Origin: Frigidibacter sp.
GTDB taxonomy: Bacteria; Pseudomonadota; Alphaproteobacteria; Rhodobacterales; Rhodobacteraceae
Direction of reading: 5' to 3'
Assembly (NCBI RefSeq): GCF_030695035.1
Contig: NZ_JAUYTT010000010.1
Span: 310,001 to 374,000, forward strand
Length of the DNA stretch: 64,000 nt
Shown here one piece after another: positions 14,996 to 22,691 of the stretch. A program made the position numbers and the translations under genes. The notes under the pieces are model-generated. The model ran no database searches. It was not told where the DNA came from and worked only from the letters and a program-made list of their open reading frames with translations. Within the stretch, counting starts at the first letter, position 1. Each line of letters starts with the position of its first letter.

Positions 14996-15564
14996 GCGCG
15001 CCCCCAGACCGGATAGCCGGCGGCGGCCAGCAGATGCGCGGTTTCGGTGACGGGCAGGCCCATCACCGCCGAATAGCTGCCCTGGATCCATGGGAAGAAC
15101 GCGCCGGCGGGCCCTTGAATGCCATAAGCACCGGCCTTGCCCTGCCAGTCGCCGGTGGCGAGATAGCCGTTCAGTTCGGTATCGGATATCGGTTTCATCT
15201 TCACCACAGTCTCTACCAGTCGCTCCCAAACCTGCGCGCCGCGCCGCACCGCCACCGCGGTCAGCACCCGGTGGCGCCGGCCCGACATGGCGAGCAGGAA
15301 CTCTGCCGCCTCGCCTGCGTCGCGTGGCTTGCCAAGGATGCGGCGGCCAAGCGCGACGGTCGTGTCGGCACATAGCACGATATCATCGGCGCCCGCCTGA
15401 ACGGCCAGCACCTTCTCGCGGGCGATGCGCTCGCAATAGGGGCGGGGCAGCTCGCCCCGGCGCGGATCTTCGTCGATGTCAGGGGCTCGCACCGCGTCGG
15501 GCGTAAGCCCAAGTTGCGCCAGAATTTCCTTCCGGCGCGGGCTGGCCGATCCCAGGATCAGCAG
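14992..15564 (-). CDS. maf: Maf-family nucleoside triphosphate pyrophosphatase
   Basis: The essential N-terminal motif [11 protein letters not shown] is read in frame upstream of the first GTG at 15492, so the gene must start before that GTG. Between the in-frame stop at 15607-15609 and this motif there is no ATG, GTG or TTG; CTG at 15564 or ATT at 15591 are the available starts. Later motifs are [11 protein letters not shown] and [10 protein letters not shown], typical of Maf enzymes that hydrolyse non-canonical or modified NTPs. It lies between infA and the RNase E/G gene. Function is sure at family level; the start is a guess. Confidence 0.85.
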   Translation of the reverse strand: MLILGSASPRRKEILAQLGLTPDAVRAPDIDEDPRRGELPRPYCERIAREKVLAVQAGADDIVLCADTTVALGRRILGKPRDAGEAAEFLLAMSGRRHRVLTAVAVRRGAQVWERLVETVVKMKPISDTELNGYLATGDWQGKAGAYGIQGPAGAFFPWIQGSYSAVMGLPVTETAHLLAAAGYPVWGRA

Positions 15565-15574
15565 CGGCCCGGTC

Positions 15575-15793
15575 TTACTTGAAGCGGTAATTGATCCGCC
15601 CCTTGGTCAGGTCGTAGGGGGTCATCTCGACCTGTACTTTGTCGCCTGCGAGAACGCGGATGCGGTTCTTGCGCATCTTGCCTGCCGTATGTGCGATGAT
15701 CTCATGGCCGTTTTCCAGCTCGACCCTGAATGTCGCGTTCGGCAGGAGTTCCTTCACGACGCCGGGGAATTCGAGCAGTTCTTCCTTGGCCAT
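15575..15793 (-). CDS. infA: Translation initiation factor IF-1
   Basis: The protein has 72 residues from the ATG at 15793: [20 protein letters not shown], then [20 protein letters not shown], then [12 protein letters not shown], a full-length S1/OB-fold IF-1. A longer reading from 15814 adds seven residues and is not needed. It is the first gene of the infA-maf-RNase-yacG run. Confidence 0.97.
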   Translation of the reverse strand: MAKEELLEFPGVVKELLPNATFRVELENGHEIIAHTAGKMRKNRIRVLAGDKVQVEMTPYDLTKGRINYRFK

Positions 15794-15869
15794 GGTCACT
15801 CCGTCTTGAAACACCCGCCTGTTCGGCGGGCGCCGCTTAAATGCTCCTGTCGGGGCAACAATTCAAGGC

Positions 15870-16763
15870 TTATTGCGGTTCCCGGCCCGCGAATGTGACA
15901 TGGGCGGCGGCGGCGGCCTGTTCCGGCCAATGGGCGAAGGGCATCACGCCGCCATCGGCGCGGCTGCGGCGGACGAGGTCGAGCGAGATGTCGGCATAGA
16001 CCCAGCCGGGGGTGTTCAGCGCGCCTTCGGCGAGGATGCCGGTCTCGGGCCAGCCCCTGTCGGGCGGGCCGTAAATGCTTGCGCGGCCTATGTTTTCATC
16101 GACCGGGGGGCACCATGCGGCAGGGCCGACGGTGGGGGCGTGGACGACGACGCATTGGTTTTCCAGCGCCCGGGCCATGGAGCCCACGCGGACGCGGGTG
16201 AAGCCGGCGAGGGTGTCGGTGCAGGAGGGGGAGAGGAGGATTTCCACGCCCGCTTCGGCAAGGGCGCGCGCCAGCAGAGGAAATTCGCTGTCGTAGCAGA
16301 TGGTTACGCCGATGCGGCCAAGCGCCGTGTCAAAAACCGTGAGGCTGGCCCCGGCCACCACATCCCAATCCTCACGCTCGAAGCGGGTCATCATCACCTT
16401 GTCCTGATGGCCGATCAGGCCATCCGGGCCGAAGAGGCTGGCGCGGTTGACGGGGCGCGAGGCAGCACTTGGGTAATATGGTTTCGATGCAGAAAGTATA
16501 TGTATGTCATACATACGCGCGAGCCGGTCATGCAGCGCATCCGCCGCCGGCCCGTGCTGCGCGACCATACGGATGGCGGCCTCCAGATCCGCCGCGACCT
16601 CGGCCCCGCCAAGGCTCGCCAGCTCCATCGCGCCGTATTCGGGGAAGACCAGAAGCTCGGCGCCTTGCCCTGCAGCCTCGGCCACCCAACGGGTCAGCTT
16701 GTCCTCATAGCCCTGCCAGGTGTCGAACCAGTCCAGCGGGTAGGCGGCGGCGGCGATCTTCAT
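15870..16763 (-). CDS. Carbon-nitrogen hydrolase (nitrilase superfamily amidase)
   Basis: This 297-residue protein has the Glu-Lys-Cys triad E42 (VFPEYGAMEL), K122 (GHQDKVMMTRFE) and C156 (GVTICYDSEFP), typical of omega-amidase/nitrilase-type amide hydrolases. No secretion signal. It is followed in the same direction from upstream by a GNAT acetyltransferase gene, 30 bases away. Inside the gene, codons for about residues 84-98 form an abrupt AT-rich patch that includes a 17-base palindrome (16499-16515), unlike the rest of the GC-rich gene. Substrate unknown. Confidence 0.9.
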   Translation of the reverse strand: MKIAAAAYPLDWFDTWQGYEDKLTRWVAEAAGQGAELLVFPEYGAMELASLGGAEVAADLEAAIRMVAQHGPAADALHDRLARMYDIHILSASKPYYPSAASRPVNRASLFGPDGLIGHQDKVMMTRFEREDWDVVAGASLTVFDTALGRIGVTICYDSEFPLLARALAEAGVEILLSPSCTDTLAGFTRVRVGSMARALENQCVVVHAPTVGPAAWCPPVDENIGRASIYGPPDRGWPETGILAEGALNTPGWVYADISLDLVRRSRADGGVMPFAHWPEQAAAAAHVTFAGREPQ

Positions 16764-16793
16764 GGCGGTGTCCTTTGCGGAAGGGCAGGGGAG

Positions 16794-17402
16794 TCAGAGA
16801 TCCCGGATCCAGAATTGCAGGGGCTTGCGGCTGTCATAGGTGTCGCCGACATCCGTCCAGTCGAACTGCGCGACGACGCCGGACAGCGGGGCATAACCAC
16901 GGCCGCGCCAGAAGCTGTCGAGGGTGCGATAGTCTGCTGGGCGGGCCGGATGATCTTCGGGCCGCAGCACCGAGCAGAAGGCGGATTTGGCGCGGCCGAG
17001 GGCGCGGGCATGGGTCTCGCGCGCGTCGAAGAAGGCATGACCGAGGCCGCGGCCACGATAGGCCGGCAGCAGCACCGATTCCGCGCAGTAGAAGATGTCC
17101 TCCAGCGCCAGCCCGGTGCCCGAGAAGGCGGCGGAGAACTCGCCCGCGTGATCCTCCATCGGAGCGCCGGTAGAAGCGCCGATCAGGGCATTGCCATCGA
17201 ACGCGCCCACCAGAACGGAATTGGCCGAGGTCTGGTAATTCCGCAGGTAGCGCCGTTCGTATTCCAGCGTGCCTTCATAGAGATAGGGCCAGTCGCGGAA
17301 CACCGCCATGCGCAGCCCGGCGACATCGTCCAGCGCGGCATCCAGCGCCGCGCCCGTCAGCACTCTGACTTGCACGTCGCTGGTTTGCACATCCCCGCTC
17401 AT
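16794..17402 (-). CDS. GNAT-family N-acetyltransferase
   Basis: This 202-residue protein has the acetyl-CoA-binding motif YRGRGLGHAFFDARE at about 115-129 after the strand EDIFYCAESVLL, and FWRGRGYAPL near the end. Substrate is not evident. It overlaps the upstream ketosteroid-isomerase-like gene by four bases and is followed by the nitrilase gene, so the three are likely co-transcribed. Confidence 0.85.
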   Translation of the reverse strand: MSGDVQTSDVQVRVLTGAALDAALDDVAGLRMAVFRDWPYLYEGTLEYERRYLRNYQTSANSVLVGAFDGNALIGASTGAPMEDHAGEFSAAFSGTGLALEDIFYCAESVLLPAYRGRGLGHAFFDARETHARALGRAKSAFCSVLRPEDHPARPADYRTLDSFWRGRGYAPLSGVVAQFDWTDVGDTYDSRKPLQFWIRDL

Positions 17403-17809
17403 CCCGCCGAGACCTGCTTCACCCAGTCCGACAGGTTGTAATAGGTGGTCACGCGGGTGATGAGCCCACCCCGCAACGCAAAGAAGGTGCCGGCGGGCAG
17501 GATGTAGCGCTGGCCCTTGGCCTCTGGCAGGCCCGGGTCGGTCTGCAGATATTCGCCGTTCACGGTGAACTCGGCGGCGGCGCGGGTGCCGTCCTGGCCA
17601 GAGAAAATCACGATATCGGTCAGCGTCTCGCGGTAGCTGACGCCCATATGGCCGCAGAACTCCGCAAACAGCTCCTTGCCGCGGCGGATGCCGCCTTCGT
17701 TGACATGGTGCTCCACATCATCGGCCAGCAGCGCCAGCATCCCTTGCGCATCGCCGGCATTGAAGGCGCGGTAATAGGCGGCGATCACGGCGCCTGCATC
17801 GATGGTCAT
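17399..17809 (-). CDS. SnoaL-like / ketosteroid isomerase-related protein
   Basis: This 136-residue NTF2-like protein has YYRAFNAGDAQGMLALLADDVEHHVNEGG, then YRETLTDIVIF, and FALRGGLITRVTTYYNL. This matches the ketosteroid isomerase-related family, small alpha+beta cone folds that often bind hydrophobic ligands. It overlaps the GNAT gene by four bases and the phosphatase gene before it by four, so it belongs to a compact operon. Activity is not known. Confidence 0.85.
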   Translation of the reverse strand: MTIDAGAVIAAYYRAFNAGDAQGMLALLADDVEHHVNEGGIRRGKELFAEFCGHMGVSYRETLTDIVIFSGQDGTRAAAEFTVNGEYLQTDPGLPEAKGQRYILPAGTFFALRGGLITRVTTYYNLSDWVKQVSAG

Positions 17810-18288
17810 GTCCCTGTCTCCCTTGTGGTCGGCTGTTCGGCAGCGGGGCCGAAGCGGCCCAGAATGCGCTCGTGGATCTGGTCGCGGGTCTGGCGATAGG
17901 CGGCCAGCTTGCCCTCGCGGCCCTCGGCAAGGCCGGTCGGGTCGAGGATCGGCCAGTATTCGACATCGAGGTGGAAGAAGCGCGTCAGGTCCAGCGCCCG
18001 GCGCTGGCTGGCCGGGGAAAGGGCCACCACCAGATCGAAGCCCGACAGGTCATCGCCCCAGTCCTGCATCTGGTCGAAGCTGCGGGTGCGGTGGCGTTCC
18101 AGCTCTACCCCGATCTCGTGGCAGACGGCGACGGCGAAGCCATCCACCTCCAGATCGCTTTTGACGCCAACCGACTGCACATAGACCTTGTCGCCGAACA
18201 GCTTCTTCATCAGCCCTTCGGCCATCGGCGAGCGCACGGCATTGTGGTCGCAGCAGAACAGCACAGAGGTGGGCAGCGGTCTGGCCAA
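17806..18288 (-). CDS. Low-molecular-weight phosphotyrosine phosphatase family protein
   Basis: This 160-residue protein has the phosphate-binding loop CDHNAVRS (Cys13, five residues, Arg19) and a later PILDPTG with the general-acid Asp. The loop differs slightly from the common CxxNxCRS. Members act as protein tyrosine phosphatases or arsenate reductases; no ars genes are nearby, so phosphatase is more likely. It sits directly after UPF0262 in the hisD neighbourhood. Confidence 0.85.
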   Translation of the reverse strand: MARPLPTSVLFCCDHNAVRSPMAEGLMKKLFGDKVYVQSVGVKSDLEVDGFAVAVCHEIGVELERHRTRSFDQMQDWGDDLSGFDLVVALSPASQRRALDLTRFFHLDVEYWPILDPTGLAEGREGKLAAYRQTRDQIHERILGRFGPAAEQPTTRETGT

Positions 18289-18289
18289 A

Positions 18290-18769
18290 TCAGCTCCCGG
18301 TATTGAGGACGCAGATCAGGGTAAACAGGCGCCGGGCGGTGTCGATGTCCAGCTCTGCCTTGCCCTCCAGCCGTTCTTGCAAGATCCGCGCGCCCTCGTT
18401 GTGGATGCCGCGGCGGGCCATGTCGATGGCCTCGATCTGGCTGGGGGGCAGGCGCTTGACCGCCTCGAAATAGCTGGCGCAGATCTGGAAGTAGTCCTTC
18501 ACCGCCTGCCGGAAGGGGCCCATCGAGAGGTGGAATTCGGCGGCCTTGGCACCCGCCTCGGTGGTGGTGTCGAAGACCAGCCGGCCTTCACGCATGGCAA
18601 GGGCCAGCACGAAGGGGCCTTCAGGGGCCGGGATGCCGGGGCGACCGGGCAGGATGAAGCTGTTGTCTTCCAGCAGATCGAAGATCGCCACCCGGCGTTC
18701 CTGCTCGATCTCCGGCGTCGGCGCCGGCAGGCCCGAATCGTCGATCTCTATGCGGCAGATGCGGGTCAT
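18290..18769 (-). CDS. UPF0262 family protein
   Basis: This 159-residue protein has MTRICRIEIDDSGLPAPTPE and IEQERRVAIFDLLEDNSF, matching the UPF0262 family, almost always found next to hisD in alphaproteobacteria. It overlaps the hisD stop by four bases. No catalytic motif, signal or membrane segment is visible, and the function is unknown. Confidence 0.9.
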   Translation of the reverse strand: MTRICRIEIDDSGLPAPTPEIEQERRVAIFDLLEDNSFILPGRPGIPAPEGPFVLALAMREGRLVFDTTTEAGAKAAEFHLSMGPFRQAVKDYFQICASYFEAVKRLPPSQIEAIDMARRGIHNEGARILQERLEGKAELDIDTARRLFTLICVLNTGS

Positions 18770-20076
18770 TGCGCGCCCCCATTCAGCCGGTCCAGCCGCG
18801 CGCGGACCGACAGGCCATGCGCCTGAAGGCTTTCCGAGGTGGCGAGGCGTTCGGCGGCGGGGCCGATGGCGGCCAGCGCGCCGGGGGTCATCTTGGCAAG
18901 GGTGGTGCGCTTGACGAAATCCATGACCGACAACCCGCTGGAGAACCGCGCCGAGCGTGCGGTGGGCAGCACATGGTTCGGCCCGCCCACGTAATCACCG
19001 ATCGCTTCGGGCGTCCAGTTCCCCAAGAAGATGGCGCCGGCATGGGTGATGCGGGTGGCCAGCGCGTCGGGATCGGCCACGCAAAGCTCGAGGTGTTCGG
19101 GGGCGATGCGGTTGGAAAGCTGGGCGGCTTCCTCAAGGTCCTGGGTGATGATGATCGCGCCGTTGTTCAGCCAGCTGGCCCCGGCGATGGCGCGGCGTTC
19201 CAGCGTTTCAAGGCGGCTGTCCACGGCGGCGGCGACGGCGCGGCCGAAGGCGGCGTCATCGGTGATGAGGATCGACTGGGCGCTTTCGTCATGCTCGGCC
19301 TGGCTGAGAAGGTCGAGGGCGATCCAGTCGGGGTCATTGTCGGCATCGGCGATGACGAGGATTTCCGAGGGGCCGGCGATCATGTCGATGCCGACGCGGC
19401 CGAAGACCCGGCGCTTGGCGGCGGCGACATAGGCATTGCCGGGGCCGGTGATCTTGTCGACGGGCGCGATGGTTTCGGTGCCATAGGCGAGGGCGGCAAT
19501 CGCCTGCGCGCCGCCGACGCGGTAGATGGTGTCCACCCCGGCGATGCGGGCGGCGAGCAGCACCAGCGGGTTCACCACGCCGCCGGGGGTGGGGCAGCAG
19601 ATCACCAGCCGCTCGACGCCTGCCACGCGGGCGGGGACAGCGTTCATCAGCACCGAGGACGGGTAGGATGCGAGGCCGCCGGGGACATAGAGGCCCGCCG
19701 CCGAAACGGGCGTCCAGCGCCAGCCGAGGGTGGCGCCATGCTCGTCCTGCCAGCTGGCATCCTCGGGCAGCTGGCGGGCGTGGTAGGCGCGGATACGCTC
19801 GGCCGCCAGTTCCAGCGCGGCGCGGTCCTCGGGGGAGACCTTGGCGCATTCCGCCTCGATCTCGGCTGTCGTGAAGGCGAGGGTCGCAGGGGTCAGGTCG
19901 AGCCGGTCGAACCTGGAAGTCAGCTCGATCAGCGCTGCATCGCCGCGGGCGCGGACATCGGCGATGATGGCGGCCACCGCGTCATCGACATCGGGCGCAT
20001 CCTCGCGCTTGAGGCCGAGGAGCGCGGCGAAGGCGGGCTCAAAACCGTCATCGGCGGTGGTCAGGAACTGGGGCAT
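18766..20076 (-). CDS. hisD: Histidinol dehydrogenase
   Basis: This 436-residue, full-length HisD catalyses the last two steps of histidine synthesis (L-histidinol to L-histidine with two NAD+). Recognisable are WRWTPVSAAGLYVPGG, YRVGGAQAIAALAYGT, the glycine-rich KITGPGNAYVAAAKR, IDMIAGPSEILV, and the catalytic Glu-His in RIAPEHLELCV, with zinc ligands in the same segments. It is the first gene of the hisD-UPF0262-phosphatase-SnoaL-GNAT-nitrilase run. No other his gene is present in this window. Confidence 0.97.
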   Translation of the reverse strand: MPQFLTTADDGFEPAFAALLGLKREDAPDVDDAVAAIIADVRARGDAALIELTSRFDRLDLTPATLAFTTAEIEAECAKVSPEDRAALELAAERIRAYHARQLPEDASWQDEHGATLGWRWTPVSAAGLYVPGGLASYPSSVLMNAVPARVAGVERLVICCPTPGGVVNPLVLLAARIAGVDTIYRVGGAQAIAALAYGTETIAPVDKITGPGNAYVAAAKRRVFGRVGIDMIAGPSEILVIADADNDPDWIALDLLSQAEHDESAQSILITDDAAFGRAVAAAVDSRLETLERRAIAGASWLNNGAIIITQDLEEAAQLSNRIAPEHLELCVADPDALATRITHAGAIFLGNWTPEAIGDYVGGPNHVLPTARSARFSSGLSVMDFVKRTTLAKMTPGALAAIGPAAERLATSESLQAHGLSVRARLDRLNGGAQ

Positions 20077-20134
20077 CGGGCACTCCTGCGGCTGTCGGCC
20101 TATCGCTTACAGGGGCGGGGGGCGAGCCTCAAGC

Positions 20135-20611
20135 CTAGTCAGGGTGGCCGGGAGCCTTGCGCGAGGGGGCGATGTAGGGGCGCGTCACATCGCGCAGGCT
20201 GAGGTCGAGGCATTCGACCTCGGCCGCGATGGCGCCGTCGCCGGCCAGCACCAGCACCAGCCGGCCGGTGCCGTCTTCCGCGGGCTGCCAGTCCAGCGAC
20301 AGGATCGACAGTACGGTATCGGCATCGCCGCGGGTGATCCCCTGCGAGACGACGCGCTGCACATCACCGATGACCAGCAAGGAGCGCACCCGTTCATAGG
20401 GCCGCCCCTCGCGCTCTGCCGCCTCGCGGTCTTCCCAGCGGAAGCGGTTGACCAGCAGCGCCAGCTTGCGCGCGGTGCGGTCCCAGCGGATTTCCGAGGC
20501 GGGCAGCACCGCGTCCTGCAGCAGGGCCGAGATCACCGGCAGATCCTCGGGCGATTGCGCCAGCAGGGTCAGCGCGGTCTCGCCGCCGTCTTCAAAGCGT
20601 GCATCGGTCAT
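20135..20611 (-). CDS. DUF2948 family protein
   Basis: This 158-residue protein runs from the ATG at 20611 (MTDARFEDGGETALTLLAQS). It has LQDAVLPASEIRWDRTARKLALLVNRFRWED, the pattern of DUF2948, conserved beside murA and hisD in alphaproteobacteria. No signal peptide. It begins 14 bases after the murA stop and probably shares its transcript. Function unknown; a role in cell envelope or tRNA-linked metabolism is not supported by anything visible. Confidence 0.85.
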   Translation of the reverse strand: MTDARFEDGGETALTLLAQSPEDLPVISALLQDAVLPASEIRWDRTARKLALLVNRFRWEDREAAEREGRPYERVRSLLVIGDVQRVVSQGITRGDADTVLSILSLDWQPAEDGTGRLVLVLAGDGAIAAEVECLDLSLRDVTRPYIAPSRKAPGHPD

Positions 20612-20624
20612 GTCGCTGCTTCCC

Positions 20625-21896
20625 TCAATCGCCCTGCACCCGTTCGATGGTGGCGCCGCAGGCCCGCAGTTTCTCCTCCACCCGCTCATAGCCGCGGTCG
20701 AGGTGATAGACGCGGCTGACCACGGTTTCGCCCTGCGCCGCCAGCGCGGCCAGGATCAGGCTGACGCTGGCGCGTAGGTCGGTCGCCATCACCGGCGCGC
20801 CCTTGAGCCGGTCCACCCCGGTGACGGTGGCAGTACCGCCATGCACCTCGATCCGCGCGCCCATCCGCATCAGCTCGGGCGCGTGCATGAAGCGGTTCTC
20901 GAAGATCCTCTCCTCCAGCACGCTGGTTCCTTCGGCCGTACACAGCAGCGCCATCATCTGCGCCTGAAGGTCAGTCGGGAAACCGGGGAAAGGTTCCGTC
21001 ACCACATCCACCGCGTTCACCCGGCCATTGCGGCGGGTGACCTTGAGCCCGTCGGGCGTTTCCTCGACCGCGATGCCAGCCGCATCCAGCCGCTCGGCGA
21101 AGGCGCCGATCAGCTCCATCCGCCCGCCAAGGCATTCGACCGACCCGCCAGTGATCGCCGGGGCCAGCATGTAGGTGCCAAGCTCGATCCGGTCCACGAC
21201 CACCGGATGCGTGGCGCCGCCCAGCCGGTCGACGCCCTGAATGGTGATGGTGTGGGTGCCTTCGCCTTCGATCTGCGCGCCCATGCGGCGCAGGCAGCGG
21301 GCGAGATCGACAATCTCCGGCTCGCGTGCGGCGTTGTTGAGCACCGTGGTGCCGCGGGCGAGGGTGGCGGCCAGCAGCGCGTTTTCCGTGGCGCCGACCG
21401 AGACGAAGGGGAAGTCGATGACCGCGCCGCGCAGCCCGCCCATTGGCGCCCGCGCATGGATATAGCCTTCACGCAGCTCCAGCTCCGCCCCCATCGCCTC
21501 CAGCGCCTTCAGGTGCAGATCCACGGGCCGGGCGCCGATGGCGCAGCCGCCGGGGAGCGAGACCACAGCCTGACCGTGCCGCGCCAGCATGGGCCCGAGC
21601 ACGAGGATCGAGGCGCGCATCTTGCGCACGATGTCATAATCGGCATGGAGGTTCGACAGGTCATGGCTCGACAGCGCCAGCACCTGTCCGCCCTGCAGGC
21701 TGGCCGCCTCTGCCCCCAGCGATTGCAGCAGCGCGGTCATGGTGCGGATATCCGACAGCCGCGGCGCATTGGTCAGCGTCAGCGGCTCATCCGTCAGGAT
21801 CGTCGCCGGCATCAGCGTCAGGCAGGCATTCTTGGCCCCGGCAATCGGGATTCGCCCGTTGAGTTCCGTGCCGCCCACCACCCGTATCGAATCCAT
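20625..21896 (-). CDS. murA: UDP-N-acetylglucosamine 1-carboxyvinyltransferase MurA
   Basis: This 423-residue, full-length protein runs from the ATG at 21896 ([14 protein letters not shown]). It transfers enolpyruvate from PEP to UDP-GlcNAc, the first committed step of peptidoglycan synthesis in the cytoplasm. The catalytic Cys118 is in [14 protein letters not shown], so the enzyme should be fosfomycin-sensitive. The EPSP-synthase fold repeats are evident (LVRITG-like strands, [20 protein letters not shown]). The frame is open far upstream but those codons have no coding character. Confidence 0.97.
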   Translation of the reverse strand: MDSIRVVGGTELNGRIPIAGAKNACLTLMPATILTDEPLTLTNAPRLSDIRTMTALLQSLGAEAASLQGGQVLALSSHDLSNLHADYDIVRKMRASILVLGPMLARHGQAVVSLPGGCAIGARPVDLHLKALEAMGAELELREGYIHARAPMGGLRGAVIDFPFVSVGATENALLAATLARGTTVLNNAAREPEIVDLARCLRRMGAQIEGEGTHTITIQGVDRLGGATHPVVVDRIELGTYMLAPAITGGSVECLGGRMELIGAFAERLDAAGIAVEETPDGLKVTRRNGRVNAVDVVTEPFPGFPTDLQAQMMALLCTAEGTSVLEERIFENRFMHAPELMRMGARIEVHGGTATVTGVDRLKGAPVMATDLRASVSLILAALAAQGETVVSRVYHLDRGYERVEEKLRACGATIERVQGD

Positions 21897-22039
21897 CTGC
21901 CTGCCTCGCGTTGCGTCTTGTTGATTGTGCGGGGGAGGGCGCTGCCGCCCGTGCCCCGGTCCTGTCTGGTCCGCGCTGTGCGGCGGGTCCTGGCCTTGCC
22001 CGGGCTTCCCCGTATCGTGCCGGGGGGGTGCCCGCGCTC

Positions 22040-22231
22040 CTATCCTTCGCCTGCGCCGCTGTCGACATCGCTTTGCGGGCTGCCTTCGGGCGCGACGCCC
22101 TCGTCGGCCGAGGCACGCGCCTTCGCCTGCCCCTTGCGCCGTCCGAGGTTGGCCTTCAGCGCCGCCTTCAGCCGGGCTGCACGCTCGTCTGCCGCCGTTC
22201 CGCCCGGCTTTTTGCTCACTTTGCGTTCCAT
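22040..22231 (-). CDS. Small basic protein of unknown function
   Basis: This 63-residue protein, [30 protein letters not shown] then [10 protein letters not shown], is Lys/Arg/Ala-rich in its first half and acidic at the end. Short basic proteins like this are common beside murA in Rhodobacteraceae. An AGAGGCGGGG ribosome site precedes the ATG. It may bind nucleic acid, but no fold is recognised. Confidence 0.6.
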   Translation of the reverse strand: MERKVSKKPGGTAADERAARLKAALKANLGRRKGQAKARASADEGVAPEGSPQSDVDSGAGEG

Positions 22232-22358
22232 CCCCGCCTCTGTAACGCGGATGGCGAAAAGGGTCCAGATTGCGCTTGCGCTGCCCGGGCTTTGCGTCTA
22301 AATCCGCGCCCACACCGGCCGAAACGCAGATGCGCAAGCAGACGTGATTGGCCACGGC

Positions 22359-22433
22359 GCTGTGGTAGCTCAGTGGTAGAGCACACCCTTGGTAAGGGTG
22401 AGGTCGAGAGTTCAATCCTCTCTCACAGCACCA
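22359..22433 (+). tRNA. tRNA-Thr (GGT)
   Basis: This is a complete 75-base cloverleaf: acceptor GCTGTGG paired with TCACAGC, D-arm GCTCAGTGGTAGAGC, anticodon arm ACCCTTGGTAAGGGT with anticodon GGT, T-arm with GAGAGTTCAATCCTCTC, and encoded CCA. Standard bacterial tRNA-Thr; no integrase is adjacent. Confidence 0.97.
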
Positions 22434-22621
22434 TCCTAACCCCTTGATTGCAAAGAAGACCCTAGTCAGGGGTGGTGCCATTATCTGCGCCAGAACGGGG
22501 GTCATTCGCCGACTTTCTGCAGCCAACGTGACAGATCAATCTCCGGGGCGACGTGCTCCTGCTGTGCGGTCAACGGGGGCGCGGGCTACCCCCACAGGTG
22601 TGCCGGGAGCCCTCGTCGCGC

Positions 22622-22656
22622 CCCACCGCCATGAAGACGCTCTTCATGGCGGTGGG
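22622..22656 (-). terminator. Perfect 16-bp hairpin downstream of secDF
   Basis: CCCACCGCCATGAAGA at 22622-22637 and its exact complement at 22641-22656 leave a 3-base loop. It lies about 35 bases beyond the secDF stop in the direction of transcription. No T-run follows, so it may act as a transcription end or an mRNA-stabilising structure rather than a classical terminator. Confidence 0.5.
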
Positions 22657-22691
22657 CGCCCGAAACCATCTTCCGGTTCGGGCCGCAGACA

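Noticed and set aside
14992-15492. maf starting at the GTG at 15492
   Set aside because: That start removes the SASPRR substrate-binding motif which is plainly encoded just upstream in the same frame.
20625-22526. Longer murA reading from 22526
   Set aside because: The added 210 residues run through the small basic protein gene and tRNA-Thr region and have no coding character; the ATG at 21896 gives a normal-length MurA.
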